Source: Anaerococcus rubeinfantis (lineage in GTDB: Bacteria; Bacillota; Clostridia; Tissierellales; Peptoniphilaceae). Taken from it: 64,000 bases of DNA. The translations under genes were made by a program, and so were the position numbers. This document shows, one piece after another, positions 7,779 to 16,843 of the stretch. Each line of letters opens with the position of its first letter. The stretch's first letter is position 1. The stretch is taken from NCBI RefSeq assembly GCF_001487145.1, contig NZ_LN913015.1:96274-160273 (forward strand), read 5' to 3'. The notes beneath the pieces were generated by a model. That model made no database searches. It was given only the letters and a program-made list of their open reading frames with translations, and was not told the DNA's origin.

Positions 7779-8782
7779 TTTTCTTCTCCTTTTAAAAGGT
7801 CCTCGTAATATTTTTTTAGAATTTTACCAACATTTTCTATAGATTTTTCTTGGGCTATTTTGTAGCTCTCGTTTTTTAAAGAAGGTAAGCTTTTTTCTAA
7901 AATTGATTTTATTTTTTGGTAAAATTCTTTCCCGTCTTTCGCCTTGTAAATTTCTTTTCCATCTTCTAAATTTTCATAAATTTCTATATCCCTGATTATT
8001 ATATCAGCCTTAGTTGAAAGGGCCTCAAGCAAAACTATACCCTCTGTTTCTTCAAAGGTTGGAAATATATATAAATCTGAACCTGAATAGGCTTCTCTTA
8101 ATGATTCTTGATCAACATATCCTGGAAAATGTAAATTTTTTAAATCTGTTTGGACAGCTTTTTTAATTTTTTCTGGAACAAGCCTTAAGTTTAATTCTCC
8201 AAACCAAACAAATTCATATTGGGGAAGTTTTTTGGCAAGATTCACAAAATCCAAAATTCCCTTTCTTTCAATAAAAAGACCCACAGAAATAATAGATTTT
8301 TTATTTTTATCAAGCCCATATCTTTGGTAAAAATTTTCCCTATCTTCTTTTTTTTCCTTCCAAAAATCAAGGTCAATTCCATTAGATACAACTTTAATTT
8401 CTCTTCCAATTTGATATGATTCTAAAATATTTTTAGAATATTCAGTTGGAGTAAGGATTAAATCTCCTTTTTTATAGCAATAAATAAGCCATTTTTTAAA
8501 AAGTGGTGCAAGTTGGTTTGATAAAATAAAAGAATTTTCAAAATCTTCCTTAGTAGAATGGGCATGGTAGACAATTTTTTTCCCTTCTTTTTTTGCCTTG
8601 GTCGCAAAGGATGCGGATTTTGGAAAAACTGTATTAATGTGACAAATATCATAATCATCATTTGGATCTAAAGTATAGGAAACCCCAGCAAGGTCTAGGG
8701 CTTTTTTTTGGTGGTCAATTGCCTTGCCAACACCAGATTCTTTTACAGTTTCATAATCTTCGTTATATATAAGAATTTTCAT
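7775..8782 (-). CDS. GT4-family glycosyltransferase (second of a pair)
   Basis: A 335-residue GT-B retaining glycosyltransferase. The C-terminal nucleotide-sugar domain begins around VGLFIERKGILDFV, and the family E-x7-E motif is seen in FEETEGIVLLEA. It overlaps the upstream GT4 gene by 20 bases. Tandem GT4 genes of these sizes in Firmicutes often make mono- and di-glycosyl diacylglycerol, the membrane glycolipid and teichoic-acid anchor; CpoA/LafB-like assignment is an inference. Start ATG at 8782 has AGGATA upstream. Confidence 0.78.
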   Translation of the reverse strand: MKILIYNEDYETVKESGVGKAIDHQKKALDLAGVSYTLDPNDDYDICHINTVFPKSASFATKAKKEGKKIVYHAHSTKEDFENSFILSNQLAPLFKKWLIYCYKKGDLILTPTEYSKNILESYQIGREIKVVSNGIDLDFWKEKKEDRENFYQRYGLDKNKKSIISVGLFIERKGILDFVNLAKKLPQYEFVWFGELNLRLVPEKIKKAVQTDLKNLHFPGYVDQESLREAYSGSDLYIFPTFEETEGIVLLEALSTKADIIIRDIEIYENLEDGKEIYKAKDGKEFYQKIKSILEKSLPSLKNESYKIAQEKSIENVGKILKKYYEDLLKGEEK

Positions 8783-9920
8783 TTATCCTACCCTTTTTTA
8801 TTGCTTCTTCATAAAGATTTACGCAATTTTCTCCAAAAGAATCAATAGAAAAATTCTCAAGAGCATAAGCTCTTGCATTTTTTGAAAGCTCTTCTCTTTT
8901 TTTTCTGTCAGAAAAAATAATTTCTAAATCTTTTTTAAAATCATAAAAATCTTCATATTGGTAGCCGTTAAAATCATTAATTATTACATCATTTAAGCAC
9001 AGGTCTTTCCTACAAATTGCCAAAGTCCCGTTGCTCATAGCCTCATAATAAGTAAGCCCTTGAGTTTCAGACTGACTTGCAGAAACAAAAGCATCCGCCA
9101 TCCTGTAATAATTATTTACTTCCTTGGGCCTGACCATACCTGTAAAATGAATTTTTTTACCAGTTTTCTTGCCATAAGATTTTAGATTTTTCAAATAAGG
9201 ACCACCGCCAACAAGGATAAATTTTAGTTTTTCCATATCAAGCCTGTTGTAAAAATCTATCAGTTCCTCAATATTTTTCTCCTCAGCGAGTCTTCCCAAA
9301 TACAAAATAATTTTATCATTTTCATCAAAGCCATAATAATCTCTTAATTTATATTTATCATCAAGTTTTTCTGGCATTTCAATTCCAGTTGGAATTATTT
9401 TTATTTTTTCATCTTCAATATCATAAGATTTTAAAATTTCCATAGTTTTTTTGCTAGGTCCAATTATCATATCAACCCTATCAGCAATCGCCTTAGAAAA
9501 AACAGAAATTACTTTTTTGCCAACTTTTTTTGATGGAGAAAAATAATGAGTATAATCTTCATAAATTGTATGATAGGTGTGGATTAAGGGACAAGATGCT
9601 TTTTTGGCAATTTTTGTCGCCATCATAAAAGTAGAAAATTCACATTGAGAATGAACAATATCTGGTTTCCAATTTTTTATTTCCTTTATATATTTATTTC
9701 TTAAAGTTGCAGAAATTCTTGCCTCAGGATAAATTTTTCCAGCACCAAGACTTCCTATATAATAAACATTTCCTTTTTTATAACTTTCAGTAGAATTTGA
9801 AAGAGTCAAAACCCTCACATCAAATCCATTTTTTTCAAGATATGATTTTAAATTTAAAATTGATCTTACTACACCATTTACGACAGGATAATACCAGTCA
9901 GATGTAATTAAAATTTTCAC
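8763..9920 (-). CDS. GT4-family glycosyltransferase (first of a pair)
   Basis: A 385-residue GT-B enzyme. The N-terminal acceptor domain starts ITSDWYYPVVNGVVRSILNL, typical of diacylglycerol glucosyltransferases and related lipid glycosyltransferases; the donor domain has YLGRLAEEKNIEELIDFY and the E-x7-E region ETQGLTYYEAMSNG. It is the first gene of the three-gene operon, preceded by AGGTGATTGTG. Likely adds the first sugar to diacylglycerol at the cytosolic membrane face; the sugar and lipid are inferred, not shown. Confidence 0.8.
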   Translation of the reverse strand: MKILITSDWYYPVVNGVVRSILNLKSYLEKNGFDVRVLTLSNSTESYKKGNVYYIGSLGAGKIYPEARISATLRNKYIKEIKNWKPDIVHSQCEFSTFMMATKIAKKASCPLIHTYHTIYEDYTHYFSPSKKVGKKVISVFSKAIADRVDMIIGPSKKTMEILKSYDIEDEKIKIIPTGIEMPEKLDDKYKLRDYYGFDENDKIILYLGRLAEEKNIEELIDFYNRLDMEKLKFILVGGGPYLKNLKSYGKKTGKKIHFTGMVRPKEVNNYYRMADAFVSASQSETQGLTYYEAMSNGTLAICRKDLCLNDVIINDFNGYQYEDFYDFKKDLEIIFSDRKKREELSKNARAYALENFSIDSFGENCVNLYEEAIKKGRINENSYI

Positions 9921-10062
9921 ACAATCACCTCTTTTGCTAACTTAACTTTCTTTATTATAAACCTAAAAAGTCTACTAATATTGTATGCAAAAAGTAAATA
10001 TTTTTCAATTTATGTCAATTGGGGTATATTTTATCTAAGCTATTAAAAGAAAGGGTGATAAT

Positions 10063-10434
10063 TTGGGAAATTTAATAGTTGGTGATGTACTTTTATTATT
10101 CTTTTCAATTTATGTAGGAATATTTTTCAAAAAATTTCACACAGACTATCCAAAAATGAGAGTAGGTTTTCACATTTGGGAAGTTTGTTACAATAAAGAA
10201 TGCTGGGAATACGGAAATAATTTTGCAGGAAATCTTTCAATAATTCTTGGAATAATTTTATTTGGTATAATTTATCCCATAATTTTATATTTCAAAATAA
10301 AAAGAAATATATGCGTAATCCTTCTAATTCTTTTTACCATCCTTTATTTTATCCTTTTATTTACAATTTTAAGATATCATATGAGAAAAAAATTTAATTT
10401 AAAAGATGAAAAAGATGATGAAGATAAAAAATAA
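10063..10434 (+). CDS. SdpI-like small membrane protein
   Basis: A 123-residue protein with an N-terminal hydrophobic segment, a conserved-looking loop (VGFHIWEVCYNKECWEYGNN) and two further hydrophobic segments, ending in a charged tail KDEKDDEDKK. The loop arrangement, in which a tryptophan-containing motif precedes an AGNLSIILG membrane segment, resembles SdpI/YhfL-type membrane proteins, but this is tentative. Start is TTG at 10063 with AAAGGGTGAT upstream. It is single, and its terminator has been split by a repeat element. Confidence 0.55.
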   Translation: MGNLIVGDVLLLFFSIYVGIFFKKFHTDYPKMRVGFHIWEVCYNKECWEYGNNFAGNLSIILGIILFGIIYPIILYFKIKRNICVILLILFTILYFILLFTILRYHMRKKFNLKDEKDDEDKK

Positions 10435-10435
10435 A

Positions 10436-10459
10436 GCTATTTTACTTTTGTAAAATAGC
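10436..10459 (+). terminator. terminator hairpin, left duplicate
   Basis: Stem GCTATTTTAC with its exact complement around a TTTT loop, directly after the stop codon of the SdpI-like gene. A near-identical hairpin lies on the other side of the repeat element at 10716-10738. Confidence 0.8.
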
Positions 10460-10714
10460 CAAGAATGTCGACAAACTCAATTTACACACATTTCGAGCGA
10501 ACGTAGTGAGTCGAGAAATCTCATGAGATCTCTCCATGCGTTCGTTTCACTCACACTAAAACACGTTTGTTTTACAAACTTTTTCGTGTTATCACACTTG
10601 TTTTAGGGATGATTGTGCCAAATCAAGGCACAATCATCTAATCGAGATGGGTCAGAGATTAATTTAATTCTAATTACTAATTATTTTTTATAATTAGACT
10701 TTGTCTACGCTCTG
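10460..10714 (-). mobile_element. 255-bp MITE-like element (copy C) inserted in a terminator
   Basis: Non-coding element, reverse orientation. It begins CAAGAATGTCGACAAAC and ends GACTTTGTCTACGCTCTG; these ends are imperfect inverted repeats. Inside are paired blocks TTTCGAGCGAACG and TCGAGATGGGT, a GAGAAATCTCATGAGATCTC palindrome, and the variable hairpin GATGATTGTGCC / GGCACAATCATC around loop AAATCAA at 10608-10638. It is the same length as copies at 21971 and 55603. It is flanked by duplicated terminator hairpins. Confidence 0.8.
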
Positions 10715-10715
10715 A

Positions 10716-10738
10716 GCTATTTACTTTTGTAAAATAGC
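10716..10738 (-). terminator. terminator hairpin, right duplicate
   Basis: Same hairpin as at 10436-10459 with one T missing from the left arm. It lies 18 bases past the sdaAA stop and probably terminates the serine dehydratase operon, making the original site a shared convergent terminator. Confidence 0.8.
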
Positions 10739-10756
10739 TTTTTATTTTTAAAAAAT

Positions 10757-11638
10757 TTAATCTTCTTCTTTATCTATATATTTTCTTTTTAATCTTATAG
10801 CTGATGGGCAAGCTGCAACTCCACCTTCGCCTGTTTCTCTTAGGCTTGCTGGAAGAGCATCTCCAACTTCTTTTAAAGCTTCTACCGCTTCATCAAATGT
10901 TACCAAAACTTTTACTCCTGCAATAGCCATATCAGCTGCAGAAAGTGCGTTTATAACTCCTGATGCATTTCTAATATTGCAAGGAAATTCTACCATTCCT
11001 CCGATTGGATCGCACACAAGACCCATGATTGATAAAAGTGCAATTGAAGCTGCATCTTCCATAACGTCAATATCACATCCTCTTAAATAACAAATTGCCG
11101 CTGCACACATGGCTGCTGCAGAACCACACTCAGCTTGGCATCCGCCCTCAGCTCCCGCAAAAGTTGCATTGTCAGCAATAATTTGTCCAAATTCTGTAGC
11201 AACAAGCATGGCTTTTATCAATTCTTCATCAGAATAACCATATTTTTCGCGCATAGCCATTAAACTTGCTGGAACAATTCCTGCAGATCCTGCTGTTGGG
11301 CTTGCTACGATTTTTCCCATTGAAGCATTAACTTCTGATGTAGAAAAAGCCATAGCCATAGCCTTTGTTGGCAAATCTCCCATTATTGTATCTTCTGATA
11401 GAAAATAATTGTTCATTGATTTTGCATTTCCACCAGTCATTTTTGTCATTGACATTAATTTTTTATCGAGTGCTTTTTGTGAAGAATCTTTCATAACATC
11501 AAGAGATTTTTGTAATAAGGCAAAAACTTCTTCTTTTGATTTTTTTGTAAGTTCCATTTCATCTTCAAGAGCAAGCTCCCAAACTTCCTTGTTTTCTTCT
11601 TTTAATCTATTTTTAATATATTCCATTGTTGTTTTCAT
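10757..11638 (-). CDS. sdaAA: L-serine ammonia-lyase, iron-sulfur-dependent, alpha subunit
   Basis: Catalytic subunit of the [4Fe-4S] L-serine dehydratase that converts serine to pyruvate and ammonia. The cysteines expected for cluster binding appear in EGGCQAECGSAAAMCAAAIC, LVCDPIGG and EFPCNIRNA. At 293 residues it is the normal length for the two-subunit Firmicute enzyme. It follows the beta-subunit gene by 3 bases in an operon and fits an amino-acid-fermenting anaerobe. Confidence 0.95.
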   Translation of the reverse strand: MKTTMEYIKNRLKEENKEVWELALEDEMELTKKSKEEVFALLQKSLDVMKDSSQKALDKKLMSMTKMTGGNAKSMNNYFLSEDTIMGDLPTKAMAMAFSTSEVNASMGKIVASPTAGSAGIVPASLMAMREKYGYSDEELIKAMLVATEFGQIIADNATFAGAEGGCQAECGSAAAMCAAAICYLRGCDIDVMEDAASIALLSIMGLVCDPIGGMVEFPCNIRNASGVINALSAADMAIAGVKVLVTFDEAVEALKEVGDALPASLRETGEGGVAACPSAIRLKRKYIDKEED

Positions 11639-11641
11639 AAA

Positions 11642-12298
11642 TTACCCCAAATATTTTATAAAGTCAAAATTCTTTCCAGCTTCAATTTCCTTGTAAACTT
11701 CTTCTTCCAAATCTTGGTCTAATTCTACAATTAGCATAATTGTGTTGCCCTTGTTTATAGTTTTCATATTTTTAATATTATAATTGTGGTCAAACAAAAC
11801 ATTTGAAATAAAAGCTATCATCCCTTTTTGTTCAGGATAGGTGCAAATAATTGTAGGATTTTTTCCGTTATATTCTACTTCATTATCCATTATTTGATTT
11901 ACCATTATATTTCCACCACCAATTGAAGATCCTCTCAATTTAAAATCGTGGCCGTCTGGATAGTGAAGAACAATTTTTACTGTATTTGGATGAACATCTC
12001 CCATATCTTGTGGAATAAAATTATAAGAAATTCCCGCTTCATCTGCTATTTTAAATGAATCTCTCAATCTTTCATCTTCTGGACCAAAGCCCAAAATTCC
12101 TCCGACCAAAGCCCTATCTGTTCCGTGACCTTGATAAGTTTTTTCAAATGATCCGTGCAAATAAAAATCTACTTTTGTAAATCCTTCTCCACCCAAATCT
12201 CTTGCGATTTTTGCAATTCTGTTTGCTCCTGCAGTGTGGGATGATGATGGGCCAATCATTACAGGCCCAATAATATCAAATACTGATAAATTTGCCAT
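11642..12298 (-). CDS. sdaAB: L-serine ammonia-lyase, iron-sulfur-dependent, beta subunit
   Basis: The 218-residue partner of the alpha subunit. It shows the domain motif FDIIGPVMIGPSSSHTAGAN at the N-terminus, IGGGNIMV in the middle and an ACT-like regulatory domain in the last ~70 residues (IICTYPEQKGMIAFISNVLF), which may sense serine. Its ATG at 12298 overlaps the TAA of the HAD gene upstream (TAATG). Together the two subunits form the cytosolic serine-degrading complex. Confidence 0.95.
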   Translation of the reverse strand: MANLSVFDIIGPVMIGPSSSHTAGANRIAKIARDLGGEGFTKVDFYLHGSFEKTYQGHGTDRALVGGILGFGPEDERLRDSFKIADEAGISYNFIPQDMGDVHPNTVKIVLHYPDGHDFKLRGSSIGGGNIMVNQIMDNEVEYNGKNPTIICTYPEQKGMIAFISNVLFDHNYNIKNMKTINKGNTIMLIVELDQDLEEEVYKEIEAGKNFDFIKYLG

Positions 12299-12945
12299 TA
12301 TACTCTCCTTATTTTTGAAATTTCTTCTGGACTATCTATTATAAGATTTGGCTTTAAATTTTCAAGAATTTTTCTTTCCCTAAAACCCCAAGCACACCCT
12401 ACAGTAAATACTCCCGCATTTTTACCGCACTTCATGTCGACTTCGCTATCTCCAAAATAAAAAATATCCGAATAATCGACTCCAAATCTTTCTTTTATTA
12501 TATACATACCCTCAGGTGAAGGCTTTCTTTCTACATCTTCTCTGTATCCTAAAATAAAATCAAAATAGCCTTCTCCAAAAATCTCCCCTATAACTTTTTT
12601 GCAAGTAGAATCTGGTTTGTTTGAAAAAGCAACCAAAATTTCGCCTCTATTTTTAATTTTTTCAAGCTCTTCTACTATTCCATCGTAGGGTCTTGTAAGA
12701 TAAGTTGGATTGTCATCGTATCTTTTGTTATAAAAATTTAAAATTTTTTCTCTTTTTTGAGATTTTTCAAATCCAATATAATCAAGAGTTTTTTCAATCA
12801 AAACTTTTGGGCCGTTTCCTACAAATTCCCTAATTTTTTCTGTGGGAACTTGGCTAAGACCAAATTTTTTTAAAGTTTGGTTTATATTATATGATATGGA
12901 ATCAATTGTATATAAAAGAGTTCCATCTATATCAAAAATATACAT
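12298..12945 (-). CDS. HAD-superfamily phosphatase, phosphoglycolate phosphatase-like
   Basis: A 215-residue HAD hydrolase with nucleophile motif IFDIDGTLLYT at the N-terminus, the VAFSNKP motif II region, and FYFGDSEVDMKCGKNAGV as motif IV. The four-helix cap with FVGNGPKVLIEKTL resembles Gph/PpaX enzymes. It is the first gene of the operon with sdaAB-sdaAA and is coupled to sdaAB. The substrate may be phosphoglycolate or a related small phosphate, which sequence alone does not settle. Confidence 0.8.
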   Translation of the reverse strand: MYIFDIDGTLLYTIDSISYNINQTLKKFGLSQVPTEKIREFVGNGPKVLIEKTLDYIGFEKSQKREKILNFYNKRYDDNPTYLTRPYDGIVEELEKIKNRGEILVAFSNKPDSTCKKVIGEIFGEGYFDFILGYREDVERKPSPEGMYIIKERFGVDYSDIFYFGDSEVDMKCGKNAGVFTVGCAWGFRERKILENLKPNLIIDSPEEISKIRRV

Positions 12946-13053
12946 TTATATTCTCCTTTTCTTGCTAGCTTTTGCCAAACCATTATTACTATACCTCTTA
13001 TAAGTGGTATAATAAAAACAATATGTGAAACAAAAAACAAAAGGAAGGAAAAT

Positions 13054-14496
13054 ATGCAAACAAGAAGAAATTTATCCATGCTCAGTGATTTTTATGAATT
13101 CACCATGGCCTATGGATATTTTGAAAGTGGAATGAAAGATACGATTGCAGTTTTTGATGCATTTTATAGAAAAAATCCTGATGAGGGAGGATTTTCAATT
13201 TTTTCTGGCTTAGATGATATTATTGATTATGTAGAAAATATTCATTTTGACGAGGAAGATATTGAATATTTTAGAAAAAATACAAAATTTTCAGAAGAAT
13301 TTTTAACTTATTTAAAAAATTTTAAATTTACAGGAGATATTTGGGCTTTTCCAGAAGGATCAGCAATGTTTCCATCTGAACCGATTGTTACTGTAAGAGC
13401 TCCAATAATTGAAGCACAAATTTTAGAAACTTATTTGCTTCTATCTTTAAATTATGGATCTTTGGTTGCTACAAAAACAAACAGAATTGTAAGGGCTGCA
13501 AAGGGAAGAACTGTAATGGAATTTGGGGCAAGACGTGCTCAAGGACCTGATGCTTCTGTAAAAGGAGCAAGATCTGCCTTTATAGCTGGAGCTCCAATCA
13601 CATCAAATACTCTTTCAAGTCAAATGTATGCTTATCCTGCTGGAGGAACTATGGCACATTCCTGGGTTCAATCATTTGATTCAGAATATGAGGCATTTTT
13701 GGCTTACGCAAAATTATATCCAGATAACTGCATTTTATTAATTGATACCTATGATGTTCTAAAACAAGGTTTGCCAAATGCTATGAAAGTTTTCAAAGAA
13801 GTTTTAGATCCTTTGGGAATTTCTGGAGGAGTTAGGATAGATTCAGGAGATATTGCCTACCTATCAAAAGAATGTAGAAAAATTTTGGATGAAAATGGAT
13901 ACAAAGATGCAAAAATTGTTGCAAGCAATTCTCTAGATGAATACAAAATAGAATCCCTTCTACAACAAGGAGCAGAAATTGATTCATTTGGAATCGGCGA
14001 GAGATTAATAACAGCAAAATCTGATCCTGTTTTTGGTGGGGTTTATAAACTTGTTGAAATTGAGGATGAAAAAGGCAAAACCGCAAAAATAAAAGTATCA
14101 GAAAATGTAGAAAAAATCACAACACCAGGTTTAAAAGAAGTTTACAGATTGTACGACAAAAAAACCGGCAAGGCAGAAGCTGATTATATAACTTTAAAAG
14201 AAGAAGTTGTTGATGAAAATAAACCACTTGTAATTTTTGATCCACACTTTACATGGAAGATGAAAAGAATGGAAAATTATGAACTTAGAAAAATGCAAGT
14301 TCCAATTTTTGAAAACGGAAAAAAAGTTTATAATTCTCCAAAAATCGAAGAAATAAACGAATATTGCAAGTCTGAAGTGAAATCCTTGTGGGATGAGGTA
14401 AAAAGATTTGACCAACCTCACAATTATTACGTCGATCTTTCTCACGATTTGTGGAATTTAAAACAAAACCTAATAATGAAGGCTATGAGCAAATAA
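13054..14496 (+). CDS. pncB: nicotinate phosphoribosyltransferase
   Basis: A 480-residue cytosolic enzyme of NAD salvage, converting nicotinate and PRPP to nicotinate mononucleotide. The N-terminal LSDFYEFTMAYGYFESG, the GARRAQGPDA phosphoribosyl region, AGGTMAHSWVQSF and RIDSGDI are all characteristic; the length fits the Firmicute PncB2-like type. It is preceded by GGAAGGAAA and a TATAAT box at 13008-13013. The downstream SDR gene overlaps its stop codon by one base, so the two are co-translated. Confidence 0.93.
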   Translation: MQTRRNLSMLSDFYEFTMAYGYFESGMKDTIAVFDAFYRKNPDEGGFSIFSGLDDIIDYVENIHFDEEDIEYFRKNTKFSEEFLTYLKNFKFTGDIWAFPEGSAMFPSEPIVTVRAPIIEAQILETYLLLSLNYGSLVATKTNRIVRAAKGRTVMEFGARRAQGPDASVKGARSAFIAGAPITSNTLSSQMYAYPAGGTMAHSWVQSFDSEYEAFLAYAKLYPDNCILLIDTYDVLKQGLPNAMKVFKEVLDPLGISGGVRIDSGDIAYLSKECRKILDENGYKDAKIVASNSLDEYKIESLLQQGAEIDSFGIGERLITAKSDPVFGGVYKLVEIEDEKGKTAKIKVSENVEKITTPGLKEVYRLYDKKTGKAEADYITLKEEVVDENKPLVIFDPHFTWKMKRMENYELRKMQVPIFENGKKVYNSPKIEEINEYCKSEVKSLWDEVKRFDQPHNYYVDLSHDLWNLKQNLIMKAMSK

Positions 14497-15239
14497 TGAT
14501 AGCCATAATTACTGGAGCAAGTTCAGGCATTGGCTATGAATTTGCAAGGCAAATTGACAAAAAAAATTATGAAGAAATTTGGCTAATCGGAAGAAGAGCC
14601 GAAAAACTTCAAAATTTATCAGAAAAATTACAAACAAGGGCAAGAATATTTGCCCTTGATTTGTGTGAGGAAAAATCTTTTGAAATTTTAAAAAAAGAAT
14701 TAGAAAATTCAAATAAAAAAATAGGACTTCTAATAAATTCAGCAGGCATGGGAGAAAGTGATTATTTTAAAAACACAAGTTTTGATAAAGATATGAAAAC
14801 TTTGGACTTAAATATAAAAGCCCTTACAGCAATGACAAAAATTTCCCTAGATTTTTTCCAAAAAGACGGAACAATTTTAAACATAGCCTCATCAGCAGCC
14901 TTCATTCCACAAGCAAAATTCGCCCTTTATGCTGCAAGTAAGTCTTATGTATTATCATTTTCAAGGGCTATAAGACGCGAATTTAAAGATATAAAAATTT
15001 CAGTTTTATGCCCAAACAGGGTAGAAACAGAATTTTTAAAAAAATCAAACAATAATTCGTCTGGAATTAAAAATTTAGGAAATGAAAAGCTAGAAAAAAT
15101 GGTAGGAAAAGCCATAAAAAAAATGGGCAAAAAAGACCTAATAACCACCCACCCAAGCGCAAAAATTTTATTAATAATTTCAAAAATCCTCCCCCATTCT
15201 TTTATAATGTGGGTTGAGAAAATCTTCGGGATGTATTAA
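14496..15239 (+). CDS. SDR-family NAD(P)-dependent oxidoreductase
   Basis: A 247-residue short-chain dehydrogenase. The cofactor motif TGASSGIGYEFA is at residues ~6-17, NSAGMG near 83, catalytic Ser in NIASSAAFIP and the YAASK active-site pair near 147-151. The longer frame from 14451 lies inside pncB; the ATG at 14496 overlaps the pncB stop (TAATG) and gives the standard SDR N-terminus MIAIITGASSG. Substrate unknown; the C-terminal hydrophobic stretch may contact the membrane. Confidence 0.85.
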   Translation: MIAIITGASSGIGYEFARQIDKKNYEEIWLIGRRAEKLQNLSEKLQTRARIFALDLCEEKSFEILKKELENSNKKIGLLINSAGMGESDYFKNTSFDKDMKTLDLNIKALTAMTKISLDFFQKDGTILNIASSAAFIPQAKFALYAASKSYVLSFSRAIRREFKDIKISVLCPNRVETEFLKKSNNNSSGIKNLGNEKLEKMVGKAIKKMGKKDLITTHPSAKILLIISKILPHSFIMWVEKIFGMY

Positions 15240-15262
15240 ATAAAAAATAATTAAAAACAAAA

Positions 15263-15279
15263 AGAGCCAAAAAGGCTCT
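15263..15279. terminator. terminator hairpin, left duplicate
   Basis: Stem AGAGCC / GGCTCT with loop AAAAA, between the converging SDR and radA genes. The same stem with loop TTCAA recurs at 15452-15468 across the repeat element. Both are followed by a T-rich stretch in one direction. Confidence 0.8.
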
Positions 15280-15451
15280 CAGAGCGTAGACAAAGTCTAA
15301 TTATTAAGAATTATTAGTAATTTAGAATTAGATTAAGATCTAACCCATCTCGACTAAGTGAGTGAAACGAACGCATGGAGAGATCTCATGAGATTTCTCG
15401 ACTCACTACGTTCGCTCGAAATGGGAAAATTTTTAGTTTGTCAACAGACTG
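15280..15451 (+). mobile_element. 172-bp internally deleted MITE-like element (copy B)
   Basis: Begins CAGAGCGTAGACAAAGTC and ends TTTGTCAACAGACTG, matching both ends of the 255-bp family, but lacks the variable hairpin and the CTAAAAC...GTTTTAG section. It keeps AACCCATCTCGAC, the GAGATCTCATGAGATTTCTC palindrome and CGTTCGCTCGAAATGGG. Non-coding. It sits between two copies of the same terminator stem. Confidence 0.8.
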
Positions 15452-15468
15452 AGAGCCTTCAAGGCTCT
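15452..15468 (-). terminator. terminator hairpin, right duplicate (radA)
   Basis: Stem AGAGCC / GGCTCT, loop TTCAA, immediately beyond the radA stop at 15470. See the left copy at 15263. Confidence 0.75.
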
Positions 15469-15469
15469 T

Positions 15470-16843
15470 TTATTTTCCAAAAACATCAGAAATTACTTCT
15501 TTTATATTTTTCATCTCTTTTATTTCTAGATTTTTGTATTCTTTTTTATCTATTTGAGATTTTCCTATGTAGGCTTTTTTGTAGCCTAATCTTTCAAGCT
15601 CTTTTAGTCTGGATTTTATTTGTGGAACTTTTTTCAGCTCTCCTGTTAGGCCCACTTCTGCTATAAAAACTGTTTTATTGTCGACTGGTTTTTTTAAATA
15701 CGATGAGGCGATTGAAATCATTATGGCAAGATTTACTGATTGCTCTCTCATTTTAAGTCCACCTGTTGCTTTTATTATTACATTTTCATCAAATAAATTT
15801 ATTCCAGCTCTTTCTTGTAAAATAGAAATTAAGGTATTTAAATCATCTTTTCTTAAGCTATCTCCAATTCTTTGAGGATAAGGCATAAATGATTTTGAGA
15901 CCAAAGATTCTATTTCAATTTCCAAAAGCCTACTGCCTTCTTTCATCACAGAAATTGCCGATCCCTCGATTCCTGAATCTCTTTCTGTAATAAAATATTC
16001 TGATGGATTTGTAATTTCGATTAGGCCCTCTTCTTGCATAGAAAATAATCCAACTTCTCCTGTTGGACCAAACCTATTTTTTGTGCTTGTCAAAAGTCTC
16101 AAATCATCTTCGCTTTCTCCATCCAAAACTAAAACCGTATCAACCAAATGCTCCAAGGTTCTAAGCCCTGCCATCTCTCCCGATTTATTCATATGGCCTA
16201 CCATAATAAAGGCCCTTTTTTTATCAGGATTTTTGGCAAGTTCGACACATTTATTTGCACATTCAATGGTTTGAGTAGGAGATCCTTGCTTGTTATCAAA
16301 TTCGTTTAAGGCAAAAGTTTGGATCGAATCTAAAATTATTATATCTGCATCTTTTTTCTTTATTTCAATTTCTGCAAGATCCATTGAATTTGTTGATAAA
16401 ATCCAAATATTTTGGGAAATTTCTCCAATAATCCTATCAGCTCTCGCCTTAATTTGAGATTCACTTTCTTCGCCAGAAACATACATAACTTTAAATCCAT
16501 CTTTGGCATAAGACGAAGATAATTGTAAAAGCAGAGTTGATTTTCCAGCTCCTGGTCTTGCCGTTAAAATTGAAACTGAATCTTTTACAAGTCCGCCGCC
16601 TATTGCCCTATCAAATTCTTCAAAAGATGATTTTATTCTCTCGGACTCATCAAGTTTTATTTCTTTTAATAATCTTGCTTGGTTTTCAAAATCAAGGGAA
16701 ATGGAATTTTTTGATGAAGATTCTTTTTTTATGGTTTTTTCAATCAAAGTTCCCCATTTCCCACATTCTGGGCATTGGCCCGCCCAAACATTTTGAACAT
16801 GGCCACAATTTTTACATTCAAAAGCTCTTTTAAGCTTTGCCAT
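15470..16843 (-). CDS. radA: DNA repair protein RadA
   Basis: A 457-residue RecA-like ATPase that helps process recombination intermediates. It has the N-terminal zinc finger (CKNCGH...CPECGKWG, residues ~8-27), Walker A ARPGAGKSTLL near 95, the RadA-specific KNRFGPTGEVGLF motif near 255 and a Lon-like C-terminal domain with AEVGLTGELKKVP. The start at 16843 lies within the end of the upstream ligase gene and has GGTGAG before it; the frame could begin 9 bases earlier. The P-loop reads ARPGAGKS rather than the commoner GDPGIGKS. Confidence 0.93.
   Translation of the reverse strand: MAKLKRAFECKNCGHVQNVWAGQCPECGKWGTLIEKTIKKESSSKNSISLDFENQARLLKEIKLDESERIKSSFEEFDRAIGGGLVKDSVSILTARPGAGKSTLLLQLSSSYAKDGFKVMYVSGEESESQIKARADRIIGEISQNIWILSTNSMDLAEIEIKKKDADIIILDSIQTFALNEFDNKQGSPTQTIECANKCVELAKNPDKKRAFIMVGHMNKSGEMAGLRTLEHLVDTVLVLDGESEDDLRLLTSTKNRFGPTGEVGLFSMQEEGLIEITNPSEYFITERDSGIEGSAISVMKEGSRLLEIEIESLVSKSFMPYPQRIGDSLRKDDLNTLISILQERAGINLFDENVIIKATGGLKMREQSVNLAIMISIASSYLKKPVDNKTVFIAEVGLTGELKKVPQIKSRLKELERLGYKKAYIGKSQIDKKEYKNLEIKEMKNIKEVISDVFGK

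Noticed and set aside
15358-15666. 102-codon plus-strand ORF beginning in the repeat element at 15280
   Set aside because: It continues antisense to radA with a biased Leu/Phe composition; a shadow frame.
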